Assembly: GCA_038210655.1 (NCBI GenBank)
Contig: JBBQWM010000031.1
Coordinates: 6,785-70,784 of the forward strand
From: 54-19 sp038210655
GTDB lineage: Bacteria > Chloroflexota > Chloroflexia > Chloroheliales > Chloroheliaceae
Direction: 5' to 3'
DNA: 64,000 nucleotides
Translations under genes and position numbers: made by a program
Shown here: positions 16,697 to 25,099 of the stretch, piece after piece
How positions within the stretch are numbered: position 1 is the first letter of the stretch
How the letters are laid out: each line of letters starts with the position of its first letter
The notes under the pieces: generated by a model
Databases searched by the model: none
Told to the model about the DNA's origin: nothing
Seen by the model: the letters and a program-made list of their open reading frames with translations, nothing else

Positions 16697-17986
16697 TTAT
16701 AGTGAGGTTAGATTGCCTTTGCCAAAACGTTGGAAAGCCTGTTCTTCGAGGGCTGCCCGGTGGTTGGGGTGGGCGATCTCGATCAGGGCTACCGCTCGTT
16801 GGCGCAAATTCTTGCCGTAAAGGTTAGCCGTACCATATTCGGTCACAATATAATGGACGTGCGCCCGCGTGGTGACGACCCCGGCCCCGGTTTTGAGAAA
16901 GGGTACAATCCGAGTTTCGCCTCGGCTGGTAACGGAAGGTAAGGCAATAATGGGCTTGCCACCTTCCGAAAGCGAGGCTCCCCGGATAAAATCCATCTGC
17001 CCACCTACGCCGGAATACTGGCGCGTTCCAATCGAGTCGGCACAGACTTGTCCAGTCAGATCGACTTCCAGGGCGCTATTGATCGCGGTCGTCTTGGGGT
17101 TGCGGCGGATAACCGAGGTATCGTTGACGTAGTTTATATCGAGCAACTCTACCAACGGGTTATCGTCGATAAAATCGTACAAACGGCGTGTTCCCATTAC
17201 AAAGCTCCCGATGATTTTGCCAGGGTGATTTTGCTTTTCCTCACCGGTTACGGTCCCATTTTCGACCAGCGGGATAACCCCATCCGAAAACATTTCGGTA
17301 TGCACTCCTAATCGGCGGTGATTGTTCAGCGAGGCCAGCACTGCATCAGGGATCGCCCCGATCCCCATTTGCAAGGTTGCGCCGTCCTCGACCAATTCGG
17401 CGCAATGCCGCCCAATCGCCTTTTCTGCTTCGCTTAAAACATGGAGATGGGTTTCGTATAAGGGTTCGTTGGCCTCAACCATTGCGTGAAGCTGACTGAT
17501 GTGGAGTAAGCCGTCGCCGTGAGTGCGGGGCATCTGAGGATTGGCCTGAGCAATTACATAGCGGGCGGTTTGAACGGCGGCCAGCGACGCATCCACCGAG
17601 ACCCCCAGCGAGCAATAGCCGTGTCGGTCAGGGGGCGAGACGTGAATAAGGGCGACATCAATCGGCAGCATCCCTTTGCGAAAAAGGGCCGGTACTTCGC
17701 TCAAAAAGACTGGCAAATAATCGGCCCGCCCTTCCAGAACGGCTTGCCGCATATTGGGGCCGACAAACAAGGCGTTGGTACGGAAGCTCTCGGCGTACTG
17801 AGCTTCGGCATAGGGGGCCGGGCCTTCGGTATGGAGGTGGACTATTTCGACGTTGCGTAAGGTGGGGGCGCACTGCGTCATCGCCTCGATTAGCAGGCGC
17901 GGCGCGGCAGCTACGCTATGGATGTAAACCCGGTTGCCCGACTGAATAATCGAGACCGCTTCGGCAGCAGATACATATTGAGGCAT
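16697..17986 (-). CDS. Acetyl-CoA hydrolase / 4-hydroxybutyrate-type CoA-transferase
   Basis: 429 residues, the usual length. The N-terminal domain contains VYIHSVAAAP and FVGPNMRQAV, and the C-terminal domain has GIGAIPDAVL, FSDGVIPLVENG and TEYGTANLYGKNLRQRA, which are signatures of the Cat1/AbfT family. These enzymes move CoA between short acyl groups (acetate, succinate, 4-hydroxybutyrate). The exact acid cannot be told. First gene of a probable operon with the histidine-rich membrane protein. Confidence 0.85.
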   Translation of the reverse strand: MPQYVSAAEAVSIIQSGNRVYIHSVAAAPRLLIEAMTQCAPTLRNVEIVHLHTEGPAPYAEAQYAESFRTNALFVGPNMRQAVLEGRADYLPVFLSEVPALFRKGMLPIDVALIHVSPPDRHGYCSLGVSVDASLAAVQTARYVIAQANPQMPRTHGDGLLHISQLHAMVEANEPLYETHLHVLSEAEKAIGRHCAELVEDGATLQMGIGAIPDAVLASLNNHRRLGVHTEMFSDGVIPLVENGTVTGEEKQNHPGKIIGSFVMGTRRLYDFIDDNPLVELLDINYVNDTSVIRRNPKTTAINSALEVDLTGQVCADSIGTRQYSGVGGQMDFIRGASLSEGGKPIIALPSVTSRGETRIVPFLKTGAGVVTTRAHVHYIVTEYGTANLYGKNLRQRAVALIEIAHPNHRAALEEQAFQRFGKGNLTSL

Positions 17987-18116
17987 GGTGAAGTATTCCT
18001 TGTCTGACTATAGCAACCTTTCACCCGGACTTTCCCGCTCCTTAACATTCTCTAACCCACCTAGATTGGCCTATCTGTTACAATGAGTACGGTAGCGGAT
18101 TAAGGTAGCACAAAAG

Positions 18117-19007
18117 TTGCAAGCAGTAGCAAAGCCGGAACCTCTATCACAAGGGTTGCCGTGTATAATGGCAGGTAACGGAGACCCTCTTGACAATATA
18201 CCTGAAACAAAAATTCACGTCAAACCAATTATGCTAAATTTAAAACCATTTGAGAATGACCCGGCTATAAGCGGGTTGCTTAAAGCCTCCATACCTTCAC
18301 TTAAATCTACTCCGCCAGTAGATATTCGTTTGGAGCAGGTCGAGAAGGTCTACCCGATGGGTAAGCGTCAGTATCAAGCCTTGCGCGGGATTGATTTGCA
18401 CATCGCGCCGGGCGAGTTCGTGGCTATTGTTGGGCCGAGCGGTAGTGGCAAGAGTACGATTCTGAATATGATTAGCGGAATCGACCGCCCCAGCGCCGGA
18501 ACCGTCACCATCGGCGAAACTCGCTTGGATAAGCTAAACGAGAACCGCCTGGCCCGTTGGCGAGGCGAATATATCGGGATCGTTTTCCAGTTTTTCCAGC
18601 TGCTACCGACCCTGACGGCCCTCGAAAATGTGTTATTGCCCTTATATTTGCGCGGTGTGAAAGCCAAAGTCCAGGGCGATCAACGCCGTAAACAGGCCCT
18701 TGCCAATCTCGAACTGGTCGGCCTCCTCGATCACGCCCAGCACTTACCCAGCGAGCTTTCGGGTGGAGAACAACAGCGGGTTGCGATTGCCCGCGCTCTT
18801 GCCAACGACCCACCCTTGCTGGTAGCCGACGAGCCGACCGGCAATCTCGATACCCAGACGGGCGAACTGATCTTTAGCATCTTTCGCCGTCTGGCCGACG
18901 AAGGCAAAACGGTAATCTATGTGACCCACGATAATCATCTGGCGCAGCAGGCCCGTCGGCTGATCCAGGTGCGCGACGGTCAGATTTTGTCCGATACAAA
19001 AGCCTAA
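18117..19007 (+). CDS. LolD/MacB-type ABC transporter ATP-binding protein
   Basis: The ATPase core starts around residue 68 (IRLEQVEKVYPMG). Walker A GPSGSGKST, Q-loop VFQFFQLLP, signature LSGGEQQR, Walker B LLVADEP and switch His in VTHDN are all present, so it should hydrolyse ATP. The start is uncertain: TTG 18117 gives 296 residues with an unusual 65-residue leader, while ATG 18168 and ATG 18231 are alternatives without a clear ribosome site. No FtsX/MacB-type permease is adjacent, so its membrane partner is encoded elsewhere. Confidence 0.8.
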   Translation: MQAVAKPEPLSQGLPCIMAGNGDPLDNIPETKIHVKPIMLNLKPFENDPAISGLLKASIPSLKSTPPVDIRLEQVEKVYPMGKRQYQALRGIDLHIAPGEFVAIVGPSGSGKSTILNMISGIDRPSAGTVTIGETRLDKLNENRLARWRGEYIGIVFQFFQLLPTLTALENVLLPLYLRGVKAKVQGDQRRKQALANLELVGLLDHAQHLPSELSGGEQQRVAIARALANDPPLLVADEPTGNLDTQTGELIFSIFRRLADEGKTVIYVTHDNHLAQQARRLIQVRDGQILSDTKA

Positions 19008-19020
19008 AGTGTTCCAGGCA

Positions 19021-22000
19021 TCAAGCCGAACGTTCTTCAAATTCGAGGCCCCCCGGTCCGACCAGCCCGGTTATATCGGCGGCAAAAGCCTGATTATAAG
19101 CTACGCTAAGGCTTTGCGGTTCGAGCCGGGTGGTTGAGCCGTCCGGTTGGGGCAGATAAAGTACCAGGCTATCCTCGCCGGGATACTGCCGCAAAAGCCG
19201 ATTTAATTGCTCCATCAATTCAAATTCGGCCTCCTCGCTTTCGGTTGGCGGCAAATGGATATGCACCCGCCGGATGATCCGAGGCGGCTTTTGGGCGGCG
19301 GCAGCTTTACCACCAGGGTTAGAAGCGACTCCCGGCTTAGACCCACCTGGCATTCCAAGATTAGCAAAAAGACTTTCGGCCCAGCCGTGGTCATCGTGGG
19401 GGGCGGGGGCCGCTTGACTTTCGGAAGAAGGTGCTTCCAGGGCAGCGGTCAGGGCTGGGTCGGTCAAGCCCTCATCGGAGGCTGGATCGAGCAAACCGGG
19501 CCGGGCCGGATAGGGGGCCAGAGCCAACGCTACCAGTACCAAGCGGGTTTGGCCCTCAGCAGGTGGCTTCAGGCGGCGCACCCTGGCCGAGAGCGCCATC
19601 CCCTCGACCAGTTCGACTCCTTCGGCGGGCGTGCTGCGGGGAACCAGCAATTCGGCTTGGCCGCTAAAATCTTCCAGTTGCAAGACCGTCAGTTCGTCGC
19701 CCCGCCCGGCCTCGTCCGGCCCGGCAATCGGCAATCGGCGCAAAGCTATTACCAGCCCTTCGACCAGCAAAGGCCGTCCCTCCCCTTCCGAAGTCGCCAG
19801 CGTCGCCAGTTGGCCCAATCCGACCGGGTCATCGCGGGAAGCATCCGCCCCGGACGGCATCAACTGTCCCCACAACGGATGTTCGGAAGTGAAAAAACCG
19901 AGCGCCCGGTAAGCTTGTTGCAAACGTTCTAGCCGAGAAAGCGGCGCGACTTCCGGCAACCCTATAGCCGCCGGTTCTTCGGGGACCAGAGTGGGCGGCG
20001 CGTCTCCCTCCGTCGTAAACAAATCGAATAGGCTTAACTGACCTGAGCCGTTTTCTGGCGACTTATCCCCTGACGAGGTTGAAGAAGACTCTTCTTGGGA
20101 GGCGGTTTGGTTAGACCGCCAGGTTTGCCATTCTCGGCTTGTCGCCTCAATTTCGCTGGCCGCCGCCACCAACCGTTCGCGCTCCCCAAATCCATCCAAC
20201 GCCCCGGCCCAGCCCAGACGCTCGATTTGTCCGGCGTTCAAGGCCACCCGCTTTACAAAATCGTTCAGGTCGCTAAACCCGGCGGTCTGTCGGGCCTGGA
20301 CTAATTGCCGGGCTACCTCCGGCTCCAACAAAACGCCTAAGCCCGTTCGGATTGCGCCATGCTCTTCGCCTGTCAGCGAAAATTCTACCTCGCTATAGCG
20401 CAGATCGGGCGGCAAAATGGTGATCCCAGATAGCCGGGCCAACTCGGAAAGACTTGCCAGCTTATCGGGCGCGGCCAAGCTGAGCGCGGCGGCATAGTAG
20501 GCAGCAGGGCGTTGCAATTTGAACCACTCTAGCTGCTTAACCACCAGCGCCCGGTCGAACGCTCCGGCTATCTGGTGGTCGTATTCGCCGACAGCCGGAA
20601 GCGGAAGGGCGGCGGCGGAAAGTTGGCTCTCCCCAGCCCGATTCAGAATATCGAGGGTCAGTTGCAGCCGCCCAACTCCGCTCGATTCGTAGATTTCGAG
20701 CCGGGCGCAACCGTCGGGAGCCAATGGCCCACCTTGTACCCCAATTTCCAAACCCTGCTCGGTGCTGGCCGGTTGTAGCACGGCCCGTTCTTCGAGCACC
20801 CCTTCCAGGCTGACGACAACCTGACGCGGATGCAAGGCTGGAACCTCCCCGCTCTCACCCCCGGTCGCCACTGGCAGCGCCTGACCCCCTAATCCGGCTA
20901 ATAGCCGCGACCGTCCGCCTTGCCCAATTTCCAGTCGCAAAGGTCGTCCGCCGGTATAGGCTTCAAACCTGAAAGGCAGTTCAGCCTCGCTATCCGTCGG
21001 CGGTGTAAAGGGCTGGGCGGTCAGACCGAGCAACCCGGCGATCAGGCTGCCGCCCAACCGCCGTACAATGATTACCTGATCGGGCGGGGCTTTTTTGAGT
21101 ATTACGCTGGCGGCTAAAAGTGGCTCGGACAGGCCCAATTCTGCAATGTCGGCTAGTTCACTTTCTAACGCGAGGCGAGCCTGGCTATCGTCTGGGTAGC
21201 GGCGGGCTAATTCTTCCTCAGAGCGCTGGCGCAGGATTGCTAAGGGTTCGCTTTCGACCAGTTGCCACCCGGCGCAGCGGGCCGCGACCAGCGCGTTATT
21301 AGCCAGAGCGCCAGGCCAATCGCTTTCGTTGTAATGCGCCCGCAATTCGGCAGGCGAACGCAACTGCAAATCGGTTAGAAGGCGACCGGGTTGAAGCGAG
21401 TAAAGCCAATCCTGGGACTGACTTTTGGTAAGGGCAGGCTGCAAAACCGACATCGGATACTGGTCGCGCAAGGCCCCCAACAACCGACTCCGCAACCCTA
21501 GATAAGACCGCGCTTCGTCGGACTGAGCGTAACGCGCTTCGCCGGTTCCGATCAGCCCGATTTTCAACTCTCGACCCAACTTGACCAGCCCGGCATTGAG
21601 CTTGACCAAGCGGTCGTCACTATGTCCGTCGATGGTTTGAGGTTGGGGTTGGGCGGCTGGGGAGGCTGCCGCGAGAAAAAAGTTATCCGGGCCGAACAGG
21701 TCACGCAAATTGGTTGCGCGAGTTTTAGCTTCGCCGGCTTTATTCGCCAAGAATGCCGCCGTGATCGGTCCTCCGGCATAGGGCGCAATCGCAATCAGCC
21801 CTTCCTGATAGCGGGCCAGTGTATCCAGGTCGAGCGCGGCGGTCAAGGGCTTGTCGCCCGCCTGTTGCAGCCCTGCCGAAAGCAGCCGACACAAATTGGC
21901 ATACCCGACCCGGCTTTGGGCCAGCAATAATAATCCGTAAGGCAGACCCCGGCCTGTCCCGCTCAAATTCAGCCCGACCTCGGCTCCGATCAGCGCGGTC

Positions 22001-22191
22001 GAACCGCTTCCGCTCAGCCACCGTCGCCACTGCGGATAGCCCACCAGCGAAAAGGTGTCGGTCAGGGCCGCCGCAATCGGCTGATTACTTTCGGCGGTCA
22101 GCGCCAGCATTTGCTCGGCCAGTCCATCCACCTCGGATACCCCGCCAAAGGGGGCATAACGGCTATAAAGTTGTAGATAAGCGAAAGACAT
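19021..22191 (-). CDS. Catalytically degenerate DnaE (polymerase III alpha)-like protein
   Basis: 1056 residues. Overall order is that of DnaE: an N-terminal PHP-like part that reads LQLYSRYA where active proteins have LHVHTEYS; a region RRLGGSLIAGLLGLT (377-391) aligning with GRGSGAGSLVAYAL; RPAAYYAAAL (561-570); LPPDLRYSEVEF (593-604); helix-hairpin-helix (about 635-670); ALGFFTSEHPL (763-773); OB domain (about 805-880). The PDFDxD catalytic aspartates are absent and about half of the palm/fingers is missing. QLSLF (718-722) matches the beta-clamp-binding consensus. Probably not a polymerase; perhaps a scaffold. No ribosome site was seen before ATG 22191. Confidence 0.7.
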   Translation of the reverse strand: MSFAYLQLYSRYAPFGGVSEVDGLAEQMLALTAESNQPIAAALTDTFSLVGYPQWRRWLSGSGSTALIGAEVGLNLSGTGRGLPYGLLLLAQSRVGYANLCRLLSAGLQQAGDKPLTAALDLDTLARYQEGLIAIAPYAGGPITAAFLANKAGEAKTRATNLRDLFGPDNFFLAAASPAAQPQPQTIDGHSDDRLVKLNAGLVKLGRELKIGLIGTGEARYAQSDEARSYLGLRSRLLGALRDQYPMSVLQPALTKSQSQDWLYSLQPGRLLTDLQLRSPAELRAHYNESDWPGALANNALVAARCAGWQLVESEPLAILRQRSEEELARRYPDDSQARLALESELADIAELGLSEPLLAASVILKKAPPDQVIIVRRLGGSLIAGLLGLTAQPFTPPTDSEAELPFRFEAYTGGRPLRLEIGQGGRSRLLAGLGGQALPVATGGESGEVPALHPRQVVVSLEGVLEERAVLQPASTEQGLEIGVQGGPLAPDGCARLEIYESSGVGRLQLTLDILNRAGESQLSAAALPLPAVGEYDHQIAGAFDRALVVKQLEWFKLQRPAAYYAAALSLAAPDKLASLSELARLSGITILPPDLRYSEVEFSLTGEEHGAIRTGLGVLLEPEVARQLVQARQTAGFSDLNDFVKRVALNAGQIERLGWAGALDGFGERERLVAAASEIEATSREWQTWRSNQTASQEESSSTSSGDKSPENGSGQLSLFDLFTTEGDAPPTLVPEEPAAIGLPEVAPLSRLERLQQAYRALGFFTSEHPLWGQLMPSGADASRDDPVGLGQLATLATSEGEGRPLLVEGLVIALRRLPIAGPDEAGRGDELTVLQLEDFSGQAELLVPRSTPAEGVELVEGMALSARVRRLKPPAEGQTRLVLVALALAPYPARPGLLDPASDEGLTDPALTAALEAPSSESQAAPAPHDDHGWAESLFANLGMPGGSKPGVASNPGGKAAAAQKPPRIIRRVHIHLPPTESEEAEFELMEQLNRLLRQYPGEDSLVLYLPQPDGSTTRLEPQSLSVAYNQAFAADITGLVGPGGLEFEERSA

Positions 22192-22219
22192 TTGGATTTA
22201 CGATTTACGATTTACGATT
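22192..22219. repeat. Short TTTACGA heptamer array
   Basis: Three copies of the 7-mer TTTACGA directly before the DnaE-like start. It is the same unit, in opposite orientation, as the longer array at 29390-29501. Miniature element copy 2 is inserted at its end. Confidence 0.7.
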
Positions 22220-22340
22220 GTAACTACCCAGCCGTGTCACCCTGAGCCGCCGCGAAGGGTCTAAGACTCTTCGGCGGGGAACTATCTTTGGCAAAAATCA
22301 GTCCAATCTCCGCCTCACAATGACATGGGTGTGTAGTTAT
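22220..22340. mobile_element. Miniature inverted-repeat element, copy 2 (core type A, degenerate)
   Basis: 121 bp from GTAACTACCCAG to GTGTAGTTAT, flanked on both sides by TTACGATT (22212-22219 and 22341-22348). Because the target is itself a TTTACGA array, part of that match could be chance. The core is an imperfect inverted repeat (CCTGAGCCGCCGCGAAG...) related to copy 1. Confidence 0.65.
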
Positions 22341-22379
22341 TTACGATTTCAATACATGCCTGGCGGTTACTTCGCTTGT

Positions 22380-22437
22380 GCATGCCCTATTCTGCACTCT
22401 GCATTCTGCATTTATATTCTGCATTCTCTATTCTGCA
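22380..22437. repeat. ATTCTGC heptamer-type repeat
   Basis: Imperfect tandem copies of ATTCTGC/ACTCTGC. The reverse-complement unit GCAGAA(T) recurs at 29312-29352 after the lipoprotein gene. Confidence 0.5.
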
Positions 22438-22452
22438 TTGTCTAACAAACGT

Positions 22453-22481
22453 TTGATGGTGAAATGTGCTAGAATTATAAC
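22453..22481 (+). promoter_or_regulatory. Predicted sigma-70-type promoter of truB-ribF
   Basis: TTGATG (22453-22458), 17-bp spacer, TATAAC (22476-22481), about 77 nt before the truB start and in the only gap upstream of this operon. Confidence 0.55.
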
Positions 22482-22557
22482 ATAGACTCTTGATTGGGGT
22501 ATGATGATGAAGTGATGTTGAGGGGGCGGTGGACGCAATTCGACCGCTCACGCTGTG

Positions 22558-23487
22558 ATGCAAACGATAAACGGAATATTAAACATTTACAAGCCCGCCG
22601 GGCTAACCTCCCACGATGTGGTGGCAAAAGTGCGGCGTATCTTGCGCGAAAAGCGCGTCGGACACGCCGGGACGCTCGACCCTGCCGCCTGCGGGGTGCT
22701 GCCAGTCTGTGTCGGGCAGGCTACACGGGTGGTCGAGTATCTGAGCGATGCCCGTAAGATTTATTGTGCGGAATTTGGGCTAGGTTTGACTACCGATACG
22801 TATGACCAGGAAGGCATCGTGACCAGCCTGCGCGAGGTGCCGGACTTTAGCCTGGAAGAAATCGAGCGGGCGGCAGACAATTTACGCGGGCCGATCCAGC
22901 AAATTCCACCGATTTATTCGGCGATTAAGGTGGGTGGGCAGCCGCTCTATAAAGCAGCACGGGCCGGAACCGCCGCCGAAATTGAGTTAAAACCGCGCCC
23001 GGTCGAAATTTACGAATTTAAGATCAATGGCTGGGTGCGACCCTGGCTGAAGGTCTGGATCGAATGCAGCAAAGGTACTTACATTCGGTCGCTGGCCTAT
23101 GATTTGGGTGAATTGCTGGGTTGTGGCGCTTTCATGCACGATTTGGTGCGGGTACAGAGTGGGCCGTTTCATTTGTCGCGCTCGGTTACGCTGGAAGAAG
23201 TGGAAGAAGCCTTTAAAGCGGGACAGCTTGAGGCCGAAATCTTGCAACCTATCGATGCCGTATTGGGCGAGTGGCCGGCCTGGATTGTGAGCGAGAAGAC
23301 GGTCGAGCGTATCCGGCAAGGGCGTAATCTTTCGGCGGCTCATCCCGATGCACCACTCAACCCGGCTTTCGACCCGGAGGCCGAAAGCTTTGCTTACCGC
23401 CGAGCTTATACACCGCAAGGTGATTTGCTGGCGCTTTTGGAACGGGAAGGCAGCGAATGGCATCCGGCCAAAGTCTTTCCAATTTAG
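22558..23487 (+). CDS. truB: tRNA pseudouridine(55) synthase TruB
   Basis: 309 residues from ATG 22558 (a GTG lies one codon earlier). NIYKPAGLTSHDVVAKVR and GHAGTLDPAACGVLPVCVG are the TruB motifs, with the catalytic Asp in TLDP. It isomerises U55 in the T-loop of tRNAs. Then YSAIKVGGQPLYKAARAG and the C-terminal PUA-like part follow. It is upstream of ribF, the common bacterial order; rbfA is not here. Confidence 0.95.
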   Translation: MQTINGILNIYKPAGLTSHDVVAKVRRILREKRVGHAGTLDPAACGVLPVCVGQATRVVEYLSDARKIYCAEFGLGLTTDTYDQEGIVTSLREVPDFSLEEIERAADNLRGPIQQIPPIYSAIKVGGQPLYKAARAGTAAEIELKPRPVEIYEFKINGWVRPWLKVWIECSKGTYIRSLAYDLGELLGCGAFMHDLVRVQSGPFHLSRSVTLEEVEEAFKAGQLEAEILQPIDAVLGEWPAWIVSEKTVERIRQGRNLSAAHPDAPLNPAFDPEAESFAYRRAYTPQGDLLALLEREGSEWHPAKVFPI

Positions 23488-23629
23488 ATTTTGATTTCAG
23501 AATAGTACCTAGTCCACAATTCTTTGCTAATCGGATTTGAGCTTGGGTGTCTTGTAAGTGATACTCAATCAAATGCGGACTAGGTAATAGATTTAAGATT
23601 TGCAGTCATTTACCAGAAGGACCAAAACT

Positions 23630-24586
23630 GTGGAATTATTAAGTGACCTGGAAGAAATGGCAAAAGATACTGCACGTCAGCCGATGGTGCTGACTATCGG
23701 CGCATTTGATGGGCTACACGTAGCGCATCAGGCTTTGATTGCGGGGGCCGTGATGCGTTCGCGCGAGTTAGGGGTACGCGCGGCAGTGCTAAGTTTCGAC
23801 CCGCACCCCGATAGTGTTATTCGACCTGACCGCCCTCTGATATATCTGACCGATACCGACGACAAAGCCGCTTTGATCGCCGAGGTCGGAGCCGACCGTT
23901 TGATTATCCAACCCTTTAATCTGGAATTTGCCCGTATCCCGGCAGAGGATTTCGTAAATCGGCTGCTCGAACTGGCTGACATCAAAGAGATTCACGTTGG
24001 GGAAGATTTCGTCTTTGGGCATAAAGCCCAAGGCAACGTAGTACGTTTGCGCGAGATGGGCCATCAGAAGGGTTTTCAGGTCAGGTCGTTGGCTCCGTTG
24101 GAAGTGGATAACGCGGTAGTCAGCAGTAGCCGCATCCGCAGTTTGCTTTTGGAAGGCGATGTAGCACGGGCCGCCCGGTTGCTAGGGCGGGCGCATAGCC
24201 TCAAAGGAGTGGTCATTCACGGCAACGAACGAGGCCGCTTGCTAGGCTTTCCAACCGCTAATATGGCAATTCCCAACCGCTTTGCCGTCCCTGGTAATGG
24301 GGTCTACGCTACTATGACGACCTTGCTCGATAGCGAGAAAAATGGGCCGGCCCGCCCCTCAGTCACAAATATCGGAACCCGCCCGACTTTCGATAACGGC
24401 GAACGCAGCGTCGAAACCTTTATCCTCGATTGGACGGGCGATCTTTACGATCAGCGCATCCGGGTCGAGTTCGTCCAGAAACTACGCGATGAGCGCAAGT
24501 TCTCCGGCCTTGATGAGATAAAGGCCCAACTTGCTCGCGATGTAGCGGCGGCCCGAAGCGCCTTAGCTACCGCCGGGCGCTTCTGA
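23630..24586 (+). CDS. ribF: Bifunctional riboflavin kinase / FAD synthetase
   Basis: 318 residues from GTG 23630, chosen for AGAAGGA at 23615-23621; ATG 23657 is an alternative. The N-terminal nucleotidyltransferase has GAFDGLHVAHQAL and VGEDFVFG plus SSSRIRSLL. The C-terminal flavokinase has GNERGRLLGFPTAN and FILDWTGDLYDQRIRVEF. It makes FMN from riboflavin and then FAD. Full length with all motifs. Confidence 0.95.
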   Translation: MELLSDLEEMAKDTARQPMVLTIGAFDGLHVAHQALIAGAVMRSRELGVRAAVLSFDPHPDSVIRPDRPLIYLTDTDDKAALIAEVGADRLIIQPFNLEFARIPAEDFVNRLLELADIKEIHVGEDFVFGHKAQGNVVRLREMGHQKGFQVRSLAPLEVDNAVVSSSRIRSLLLEGDVARAARLLGRAHSLKGVVIHGNERGRLLGFPTANMAIPNRFAVPGNGVYATMTTLLDSEKNGPARPSVTNIGTRPTFDNGERSVETFILDWTGDLYDQRIRVEFVQKLRDERKFSGLDEIKAQLARDVAAARSALATAGRF

Positions 24587-24637
24587 GTGTAACAGCAAAA
24601 TCTCTCCTGAAATTCTAAAATGTTCTGTGAAAATTAA

Positions 24638-24659
24638 GGGCAACCCAACCTGGTTGCCC
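24638..24659 (+). terminator. Hairpin terminator after ribF
   Basis: Arms GGGCAACC and GGTTGCCC with a 6-nt loop, 52 nt after the ribF stop, followed by CTTTGATTTG (a weak T-tract). Confidence 0.65.
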
Positions 24660-25099
24660 CTTTGATTTGACGTAAATTAGGGTGGGGTAAAGTAATAGAA
24701 AGTCAGGACACTCAAATAGTAAGCAGTAAGTAAAGTAATCTTGAACTAACCCGGATGAAAATTGGGGCAAAGTAAGGCTCTTTACCTATTGAAAAAAGTA
24801 TGAAGATGCGGTATTCTTTATTTATCAACCCTAAATCCATTTAGAGTGTATAGGATAGATTTGTCCTGATACGCCATAAGATTTTAGGAAACTCAGAAGC
24901 AAAAGCGAAACGGTTACATAGGTATACTATGTCGGACTTCCCCAAAAATATCTAAATATCTAGCTAGAGCTAAATTTTGCTTGTTGTTTAAGAGCGGGTC
25001 AGTAGATAGGTTGTAGTTTGAATAGCTATTCCTGATACAGAAGTGCTAAACAGATTTCTGGTCAGAGATTAAGTATTCCTGAAAAATGAAGGTTTGTCT
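24660..25099. other. Gene-free stretch upstream of the caspase-like/NACHT gene
   Basis: About 440 bp, AT-rich. I see no ORF, repeat or convincing promoter. It must hold the regulatory region of the 25100-28327 gene. Confidence 0.5.

Noticed and set aside
19207..19932. 241-codon ORF opposite the DnaE-like gene
   Set aside because: Antisense shadow in GC-rich coding sequence.
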